A DNA stretch of 18,197 nt from Actinomycetota bacterium (GTDB lineage Bacteria; Actinomycetota; Acidimicrobiia; Acidimicrobiales; Ilumatobacteraceae), in the NCBI GenBank assembly GCA_005789925.1, contig SXWG01000088.1:1-18197 (forward strand). The letters are read 5' to 3'. A model generated the notes under the pieces. The model did not search any database. It was not told the DNA's origin and worked only from the letters and a program-made list of their open reading frames with translations. The position numbers and the translations under genes are program-made. Below, in pieces: positions 13,190-18,197 of the stretch; within the stretch, counting starts at the first letter, position 1, and the number at the start of each line of letters is the position of its first letter.

Positions 13190-13200
13190 CTTCGGTAGCG
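13185..13200. repeat. Hairpin CGCTAC-TTCG-GTAGCG at the flippase 3' end
   Basis: A perfect 6-bp stem with a four-base loop overlaps the last codons and stop of the flippase gene. The plus-strand reading has the stable C(UUCG)G loop; the minus-strand transcript has C(CGAA)G. No T tract follows, so it is not a normal terminator. Confidence 0.4.
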
Positions 13201-14410
13201 ACTGTGGTCCGGTGTCGTCGTCGAAGTACTCGAGGTCTTCGCGTGTCAGCGTGGGCATGGTGAATTGACCGGTGCGATCACGTGGGGCGAACCGCTCCAC
13301 CCAATCTGCCGCCGTGACGTTGCGGGCCGCTTCGGCTTCGGCGACTTCGGGAAGTGGACGCAATCGGTGTCGCCGGTCGATAGCGAATGGACCGACGCGG
13401 AGCGACAGGTAGCACAGCCAGCCGATGAGTATCGGAAGCCAATACTGCGCGATGCGATATGACAAGACGCCAAGTGTCGCGTTCGCGCGCGTGAGGCCAA
13501 AGCCGACGAGTGTAGGGATGTAGATGCCTTCGACGATGCCGAGTCCACCAGGAGTCACCGGCACCACGGAGAGCACATTCGCAAGACCGAACGCGACGAC
13601 GAGACCATCGAGACTGATCGACGCACCGAACGCTTGAAGAAAGACCCACAGCGAGGCCATGTCGAGCAACCAATTGAGAGTCGCCCACACGACGACGCGT
13701 GCCAAAAGTCGTCGTTCAGCAATCAGACCTTCGATACGCACTCCGAGATGCTCGAGCACCTCGGCGGCGTGTTGTTCGTTGAGCCTCAATCGACGAGCGA
13801 TGACACGCACGAGACGCTCCGCTCTTCCTTGACCTTCGACCAATCCGAAGACGATGAAACCAGCTGCCGCCATCAAGATGACACCGGCGATGGCTGCTGT
13901 TCCATACACAGGGTTCACTCCGCGCACGGGAATCGACACGATGAGTCCGAACCACAAGATGAAATTCAGCACCACCGCAGAACCAATGCCAGCGGTCGCC
14001 AGCGCAAATCCGGCATCTGGTCCGGGCACCTTGCTCATGGTCAACAATCGATAACCGAGAGCGGAACTAGCCGCACTGCCAGCGGGCATGATGTTGCCGA
14101 GAGCCTTCGTGCTGAGCTGAATGCGAAAGAGTCGAAGCACGCTCACGTTGTGTGCCTCAGTTCCGAGTGCAGCGCGCGTCAGCAGCGAGTAACACAACAA
14201 CGAGAACGCTTGCAGCCCGATGCCCGCAGCAAGCAGAGACGGCTCGACCTCGTTCAACTCATCTATCGCTCGACGAAATCCGGGAATTAGTGGGATGACG
14301 AAGAAATAAAGAACTGCGGCAGTAAGCACCAACTTCACCGTGCGACGCCAACCACTTCGCCGTAACTCAGCGGTGCCCTCGAGAGGATCGACGTCAGCCA
14401 CGTCCACCAC
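13187..14410 (-). CDS. Flippase-like membrane protein (LPG synthase TM/UPF0104 family), about 407 aa
   Basis: An integral membrane protein of the lysylphosphatidylglycerol-synthase transmembrane family without the catalytic acyl-transfer domain. At least seven hydrophobic segments are seen, around residues 27-45, 58-82, 133-161, 169-191, 238-262, 265-287 and 307-335. The family signature P-V-T-P-G-G-L-G-I-V-E lies between the sixth and seventh, and an early loop holds NIMPAGSAASS. Relatives move lipids or polyprenyl-linked compounds across the membrane, and the role here is unknown. A soluble C-terminal tail of about 60 residues ends in an acidic stretch (EYFDDDTG). The start is uncertain: TTG 14452, GTG 14446, 14410, 14407 and 14401 all share the frame; I choose 14410, which overlaps the serine hydrolase stop by 17 bases. 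Confidence 0.85.
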   Translation of the reverse strand: MVDVADVDPLEGTAELRRSGWRRTVKLVLTAAVLYFFVIPLIPGFRRAIDELNEVEPSLLAAGIGLQAFSLLCYSLLTRAALGTEAHNVSVLRLFRIQLSTKALGNIMPAGSAASSALGYRLLTMSKVPGPDAGFALATAGIGSAVVLNFILWFGLIVSIPVRGVNPVYGTAAIAGVILMAAAGFIVFGLVEGQGRAERLVRVIARRLRLNEQHAAEVLEHLGVRIEGLIAERRLLARVVVWATLNWLLDMASLWVFLQAFGASISLDGLVVAFGLANVLSVVPVTPGGLGIVEGIYIPTLVGFGLTRANATLGVLSYRIAQYWLPILIGWLCYLSLRVGPFAIDRRHRLRPLPEVAEAEAARNVTAADWVERFAPRDRTGQFTMPTLTREDLEYFDDDTGPQSLPK

Positions 14411-15428
14411 TCTTGTCCATGTGGACGGTCGACTCTGGGAATGCACGGACAAGCTTCACGAGCTCTGCTGTGAGGTCATCGCGCTGTGCCGCATCGGTCT
14501 TTCCGAGACGCACCAGCACGAGATCACGTCCTGGCACAACCCAGGTGTATTGACCTTCGTATCCGAGCGCGACGAGCGAGTCGGGCTCGTCGGGCCACAT
14601 CCACCAATGGGCTCCATAATTGAAACCATTGTCACCGTCGTGGGCGACAACGTGTCGTGAGAAATCAACCCACTCTTCTGAGACGAGACGTCGACCCTCC
14701 CACACACCGCGATTGAGGAACAGTTGTCCGAATCGTGCGAAATCATGTGCGGTCGCATACACGTAGGAAGAACCGACGAATGTTCCTCGTTTGTCGAACT
14801 TCGGTGAAGCCGAGGACATACCCATCGCACCAAAAAGTCGGTCATGGAGGTACTGCTCGACACGAGCATGTGAGCCGTGAGTGTCGCCCAAGGCGTCACC
14901 GAGAATGCGACAGATGATGTTCGTGGTGCCCGACGAATACAACCACTCCTTACCTGGACGTGCCGCTGCGGGCCGGCTGACTGCGTAACCCGCGACATCG
15001 TCGACACCAGTACCGAACAGCATGTCGATCACATGCGACGTCGCCCCATCGACATAGTCCTCGACCCACGACAAACCCGAGGTCATTTGCAGCAGATGCC
15101 GCACGGTGATCTCTGCACGATCATCATGAGCCCACGCACTGATGGGCGCCGGGTCATCGAGTGAGATGTGTCCGTCCTGGGCAGCCATTCCGCACAGCGC
15201 CCCGACCATGCTTTTTGCCATCGACCACGAAATGAATGTCGAGGACTCATCGTGACCTTCGCCATAGTGCTCACACACGATGCGTCCCCGGTGCGCAGCC
15301 ACGATCGCCTGGGTCTGACCGGTCGTGGTCGTCGACGACATCAAGGCCGATACCCCACGCTCCCATGTGTCCACATCGACGTCAGCATCAGGCGACCCTG
15401 ACGGCCAGGGGCTGCTCGCCGTCGTCAT
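14394..15428 (-). CDS. Serine hydrolase, beta-lactamase/6-aminohexanoate-dimer hydrolase-like, 344 aa
   Basis: A penicillin-recognising-fold serine hydrolase of class C beta-lactamase type. The nucleophile motif is S-M-A-K (S69-K72) in ISWSMAKSMVG, the second motif is Y-S-S (164-166) in EWLYSSGTTNI, and a GYEGQYTW segment near residue 290 replaces the KTG box. The Tyr-Ser-Ser form and the lack of KTG fit the NylB/EstB-like esterase and amidase group better than true beta-lactamases. There is no signal peptide, so the enzyme is probably cytoplasmic. The start ATG 15428 has GAGGA 4 nt upstream, and a -10 box (TATTCT) lies about 42 nt above. It leads the minus-strand series hydrolase, flippase, MaoC, mutY. 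The substrate is unknown. Confidence 0.87.
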   Translation of the reverse strand: MTTASSPWPSGSPDADVDVDTWERGVSALMSSTTTTGQTQAIVAAHRGRIVCEHYGEGHDESSTFISWSMAKSMVGALCGMAAQDGHISLDDPAPISAWAHDDRAEITVRHLLQMTSGLSWVEDYVDGATSHVIDMLFGTGVDDVAGYAVSRPAAARPGKEWLYSSGTTNIICRILGDALGDTHGSHARVEQYLHDRLFGAMGMSSASPKFDKRGTFVGSSYVYATAHDFARFGQLFLNRGVWEGRRLVSEEWVDFSRHVVAHDGDNGFNYGAHWWMWPDEPDSLVALGYEGQYTWVVPGRDLVLVRLGKTDAAQRDDLTAELVKLVRAFPESTVHMDKSGGRG

Positions 15429-15469
15429 GAATTCCTCGAGGTCGCCGGATCAGTTGACGTCACCACCTC

Positions 15470-15475
15470 AGAATA
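15470..15475 (-). promoter_or_regulatory. -10 box TATTCT of the serine hydrolase operon
   Basis: TATTCT reads on the minus strand about 42 nt before ATG 15428, leaving room for a leader with the GAGGA ribosome site at 15437-15433. It is likely the head promoter for the minus-strand group down to mutY. No good -35 is seen. Confidence 0.4.
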
Positions 15476-15578
15476 GGCGGGTCACTTTCGGTCACGCACC
15501 GGGCCAAAATGCATCCGCGTTGGGCAGATGCTGGCAATTGCTTCATGTCACGGTGGGGTCATCTCCGCGATTGCTCAC

Positions 15579-15584
15579 TAGCGT
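15579..15584 (+). promoter_or_regulatory. Leaderless -10 box TAGCGT for the acyl-CoA dehydrogenase gene
   Basis: TAGCGT ends 8 nt before ATG 15593, and no Shine-Dalgarno sequence lies between. This rules against the in-frame ATG at 15509, which is upstream of the box. Confidence 0.5.
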
Positions 15585-15592
15585 TTCCTCAC

Positions 15593-17194
15593 ATGAGCAC
15601 TCTCAGCGCATCAGACCTACAAGACGCCGCCTCTGCGATCTCATCGGCGGCATCCGTCGTTGAGCGCGCGGTGACGACATTGAAGAGTGCAGGTGGCCCC
15701 GACAAGAACCAGGTTCTCGCTTACGACGTGGCGCACGCATCCGCCGCCGTCGAAACCGCACGGTCGATGCTCGACTACGGCGCGAAAGGAAACGATGAGG
15801 CCGCACTGACGTGTGCGTTCGCCGCCGACATGGTGCACGACCTTCTCACCCGCCTTATCGGCCGTGAGCAATTGTGGGGTGTCTCAATCGATGATCTGTC
15901 GTCGACGAAGGCTTTCGTAGCGAAGTTCCGTGACCCGAAATTCCTCTCGTCGATCTCGCGCGTTCAAGGACCGCGACATCTCGACGCAGACTTCGAGATG
16001 GTGCAAGACACCTTCCGGTCGTTCGCAATGAATGAGATCGCGTCGCGGGCCGAACACGTTCATCGGTTCAATGAAGATGTTCCTGAAGACATCATCTCCG
16101 GACTTGCCGAGATCGGCGCGTTCGGCCTCAGCGTGCCGACCGAATACGGCGGCTATGGCGAAGGCGGCGAAGGCGAATACATGGCATCGGTCGTCGCAAC
16201 TGAAGAGTTGTCCCGTGCGTCGCTTGGTATCGGTGGGTCACTCATCACACGGCCGGAGATCCTCACCCGCGCACTTGTCGCTGGCGGAACAGAGGCACAG
16301 AAGCACGAATGGTTGCCGAAATTGGCGACCACTGAAGTGATGTCAGCTGTCGCCGTCACCGAGCCGGACTACGGAAGTGACGTGGCCGGAATCAAGACGA
16401 CCGCCGTTGCCGCCGCAGGTCCGTCTGGCGAAGCCGGTTACGTCATCAATGGCGTCAAGACATGGTGCACATTCGGTGCACGCGCGAACGTGTTGATGTT
16501 GCTCGCTCGCACCGATCCGGATCGTTCAAAGACACATCGCGGACTCAGCTTGTTCATCGTCCCCAAACCGCGTGGCGATGGGCATGGTTTCGTCTTCACC
16601 CAAGACGGTGGTGGACGAATGGAAGGTCGCCCGATCGACACGATCGGTTATCGCGGAATGCATTCGTACGAGATCGCCATCGAGAGTTGGTGGGTGCCCG
16701 CAGCGAACCTCATCGGTGAAGAAGGCGGAATCGGAAAAGGTTTCTATCTTCAGATGGCGGGGTTCGAGAACGGTCGCTTGCAGACTGCGGCCCGCGCCGT
16801 CGGCGTGATGCAAGCTGCTTGCGAAGCGGCGCGTGATTACGCGGAGAACCGCATGGTGTTCGGACATAACATTTCCGAATACGAGCTGACCCAAGTGAAA
16901 CTCGGTCGCATGGCAGCCATTACCCAGGCAAGCCGACAGTTCTCTTACGCCGTTGCTCGCCTCATGGGCAAAGGTGAAGGCGCGATGGAAGCGAGCATGC
17001 TCAAGACCTACGTCTGCAAAGCCGCCGAATGGGTCACTCGTGAAGCAATGCAGATCCACGGTGGCTACGGCTATGCCGAGGAGTACTCCGTTTCGAGATT
17101 GTTCGTCGACGCACGCGTGCTGTCGATTTTTGAAGGTGCCGACGAAACCTTGTGCCTCAAAGTCGTGGCCAAGCGTCTGTGCGACACGGTCTGA
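15593..17194 (+). CDS. mcd: N-terminally extended acyl-CoA dehydrogenase, probable (2S)-methylsuccinyl-CoA dehydrogenase, 533 aa
   Basis: A flavoprotein dehydrogenase about 150 residues longer than normal acyl-CoA dehydrogenases. The extra part is N-terminal and helical (residues ~1-130, two Ala-rich segments, then WGVSIDDLSSTK). The core follows: LAEIGAFGLSVPTEYGGYGEGG, VTEPDYGSD (~255), the FAD/substrate middle domain to ~370, then the helical domain with AMQIHGGYGYAEEY and the base Glu in SIFEGADE (near residue 514). Length, extension and motifs fit methylsuccinyl-CoA dehydrogenase of the ethylmalonyl-CoA pathway, which oxidises (2S)-methylsuccinyl-CoA to mesaconyl-CoA. The malyl-CoA lyase and MaoC hydratase nearby agree. 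Start at ATG 15593 (MSTLSASDLQ), supported by the -10 box. Electron acceptor would be ETF. It ends 1 nt from the convergent HAD gene. Confidence 0.85.
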   Translation: MSTLSASDLQDAASAISSAASVVERAVTTLKSAGGPDKNQVLAYDVAHASAAVETARSMLDYGAKGNDEAALTCAFAADMVHDLLTRLIGREQLWGVSIDDLSSTKAFVAKFRDPKFLSSISRVQGPRHLDADFEMVQDTFRSFAMNEIASRAEHVHRFNEDVPEDIISGLAEIGAFGLSVPTEYGGYGEGGEGEYMASVVATEELSRASLGIGGSLITRPEILTRALVAGGTEAQKHEWLPKLATTEVMSAVAVTEPDYGSDVAGIKTTAVAAAGPSGEAGYVINGVKTWCTFGARANVLMLLARTDPDRSKTHRGLSLFIVPKPRGDGHGFVFTQDGGGRMEGRPIDTIGYRGMHSYEIAIESWWVPAANLIGEEGGIGKGFYLQMAGFENGRLQTAARAVGVMQAACEAARDYAENRMVFGHNISEYELTQVKLGRMAAITQASRQFSYAVARLMGKGEGAMEASMLKTYVCKAAEWVTREAMQIHGGYGYAEEYSVSRLFVDARVLSIFEGADETLCLKVVAKRLCDTV

Positions 17195-17195
17195 A

Positions 17196-17873
17196 TTAAA
17201 GCAACTGCAACAATGAACTGATGCGTGTCGCTGGCGCATCGGACATGTCGCCATAGGGGTCCATCAGATACGGAAGTAGACCAGCGGCACGCGAGCCTTC
17301 GACATCCATGACCAGAGAATCGCCGACATATGCGATGCGCGAACGTTCGACGTCGGGGAAATGTGGCAAGGCGTGGTCGAAAATCGCCGGATCTGGTTTG
17401 GAGACACCCACGACGTTGCTGTCGATGATGCAACGCATCGGCGCACCGCGTCCTGGTCCGACCTGACAGACGCCGCTTCGATTCAAGATGTCTTCGATCT
17501 GACCGCTCGCATTGCTCACCACGCCGATCGGAACGCCGCGTTCGTGCAAGGCGATGAGCGCTTCTGCGGAACCCGGTAGCGGATGACGCCACAAGTGTGC
17601 GGTACGAGTGCGGCTCAACACGAACACGGCATCGTCGTGGTTCTCGGGGGGCACGCCGACACTGTCGACATAGGCACTGTTGTAGCGAGTCCAATCACTC
17701 TCGTTGGACCGCGCTCGCGACTTCGCCGCCATGCCGGCATAGTGAGCACGCACATGGCCCTGATGGTCTGCGGTCGCCCCGTAGTAATCGAGCAGGGGCT
17801 TCAGCACCACGGGATCTGGCACCACCAGTACCCCACCGGCATCGAAGAGCACGGCATCAAAGGGTGCAACCAT
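17196..17873 (-). CDS. HAD-like hydrolase, 225 aa
   Basis: A haloacid-dehalogenase-fold protein. Motif I is VLFDAGGVL (nucleophile D11), motif II SNAS near the middle, motif III Lys in GVSKPDPAIF, and motif IV YVGDSLVMDVEGSRAAG. In motif I the second Asp of the common DxD is Gly, which removes the usual acid/base of phosphatases; many 'DAGG' HAD proteins share this, and activity is uncertain. A cap lies between motifs I and II. The frame stays open upstream to 18167, but I start at ATG 17873 because the region above is the coding start of the divergent malyl-CoA lyase, and a -10 box (TACGCT) lies 6 nt before this ATG. It sits between two acyl-CoA pathway genes but on the other strand. Confidence 0.85.
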   Translation of the reverse strand: MVAPFDAVLFDAGGVLVVPDPVVLKPLLDYYGATADHQGHVRAHYAGMAAKSRARSNESDWTRYNSAYVDSVGVPPENHDDAVFVLSRTRTAHLWRHPLPGSAEALIALHERGVPIGVVSNASGQIEDILNRSGVCQVGPGRGAPMRCIIDSNVVGVSKPDPAIFDHALPHFPDVERSRIAYVGDSLVMDVEGSRAAGLLPYLMDPYGDMSDAPATRISSLLQLL

Positions 17874-17879
17874 GCCGAA

Positions 17880-17885
17880 AGCGTA
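17880..17885 (-). promoter_or_regulatory. Leaderless -10 box TACGCT for the HAD gene
   Basis: TACGCT on the minus strand ends 6 nt before ATG 17873. It lies 9 bases from the oppositely directed -10 box of mcl. Confidence 0.5.
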
Positions 17886-17894
17886 GGTGTCCCC

Positions 17895-17900
17895 TACTCT
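17895..17900 (+). promoter_or_regulatory. Leaderless -10 box TACTCT for the mcl gene
   Basis: TACTCT ends 6 nt before GTG 17907. The two start codons of the divergent pair are only 33 nt apart, so both polymerases must compete for the same stretch. Confidence 0.5.
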
Positions 17901-17906
17901 TGACTC

Positions 17907-18197
17907 GTGCGTTCCGCCCGTGATTTTTTCAAGCCGCTCGCTGTCGGTGCCCCCGAACCACTTCGCGAGATTCCATTCCGCCCGAGCCGGGTGATTCATT
18001 TCTTCCCACCGCATCTCGACAAAGTCGTCGCCAAGTTGCCAGAGGTCGTACCGACCGTCGACATCATCTTGGGCAACCTCGAAGACGCCATTCCGATGGC
18101 CGACAAAGAAGCAGCTCGTCGTGGTCTCATCGATGTCGCCAGCCGCATCGACTTTGGTGCGACCCAACTCTGGACGCGGGTCAACTCACTTGATTCA
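17907..18197 (+). CDS. mcl: Malyl-CoA/beta-methylmalyl-CoA lyase, N-terminal 97 codons (3' end outside window)
   Basis: An open plus-strand frame from GTG 17907 to the window edge without a stop. The start of the protein (RSARDFFKPLAVGAPEPLRE, then RVIHFFPPHLDKV, ILGNLEDAIPMADKEAARR, GATQLWTRVNSLDS) matches the N-terminus of the Chloroflexus-type malyl-CoA lyase very closely, as I remember that protein, including the exact start position. It belongs to the HpcH/HpaI aldolase (CitE-like) superfamily. The LED motif with its acidic residue is part of the metal/CoA site. The enzyme cleaves beta-methylmalyl-CoA to glyoxylate and propionyl-CoA and makes or cleaves malyl-CoA. A -10 box 6 nt upstream fits a leaderless start. 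The C-terminal two thirds cannot be seen. Confidence 0.88.
   Translation, partial: MRSARDFFKPLAVGAPEPLREIPFRPSRVIHFFPPHLDKVVAKLPEVVPTVDIILGNLEDAIPMADKEAARRGLIDVASRIDFGATQLWTRVNSLDS

Noticed and set aside
14394..15428. True class C beta-lactamase (resistance gene)
   Set aside because: No signal peptide and no KTG box; motifs fit NylB/EstB-type hydrolases better.
17874..18167. Upstream extension of the HAD frame (98 more residues, minus strand)
   Set aside because: The same stretch encodes the well-matched N-terminus of malyl-CoA lyase on the plus strand, and a -10 box marks 17873 as the start.

Overview
The window looks like ordinary chromosome of an actinobacterium with moderately high GC, most probably of the class Acidimicrobiia. 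That placement is an inference. It rests on a gene for the short actinobacterial ribosomal protein bL37, many genes that seem to be leaderless (a TANNNT -10 box 6-9 nt before the start codon), tandem amidohydrolases of the 'ADxHAG...YRPYL' type, and an ethylmalonyl-CoA-type set of genes. I see no insertion sequence, phage gene, CRISPR array or integration scar, and no gene-free stretch longer than 300 bases.

Layout. (1) 1-2100: the 3' end of argG (long E. coli-type argininosuccinate synthase) runs tail to tail into an M20 carboxypeptidase, which is translationally coupled to an unrecognised 188-residue protein. (2) 2091-4826: two paralogous amidohydrolases in tandem behind a visible promoter. 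(3) 4894-6360: tRNA-Leu(UAA) directly behind a small hypothetical gene, divergent from an iron-sulfur PD-(D/E)XK nuclease. (4) 6357-8640: a VOC-domain protein, the 28-codon bL37 gene, a secreted HNH nuclease and an HxlR-type regulator whose upstream region carries a three-half-site palindrome array. (5) 8664-10807: ferredoxin, MauE-like membrane protein, flavin reductase-like protein and an MBL-fold hydrolase, all on the minus strand. (6) 10821-12673: an epoxide hydrolase-like alpha/beta hydrolase and mutY. (7) 12661-15428: a MaoC-type hydratase, a flippase-like membrane protein and a serine hydrolase, minus strand. (8) 15593-18197: a 533-residue acyl-CoA dehydrogenase, a HAD-like protein, and the first 97 codons of a malyl-CoA lyase that runs off the right edge.

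How genes may work together. The MaoC hydratase, the N-terminally extended acyl-CoA dehydrogenase and the malyl-CoA lyase match three consecutive steps of the ethylmalonyl-CoA pathway (methylsuccinyl-CoA dehydrogenase, mesaconyl-CoA hydratase, beta-methylmalyl-CoA/malyl-CoA lyase). Crotonyl-CoA carboxylase/reductase and ethylmalonyl-CoA mutase are not in the window and would be expected elsewhere, perhaps just to the right. This is the strongest functional theme.

The genome looks compact. Four convergent gene pairs end with overlap or a 1-nt gap and no visible terminator, and two divergent pairs have short shared promoter regions. I found no clearly new defence or mobile system. The most useful finds are the hidden bL37 and mcl genes, the recurring leaderless promoter, and the HxlR operator array.
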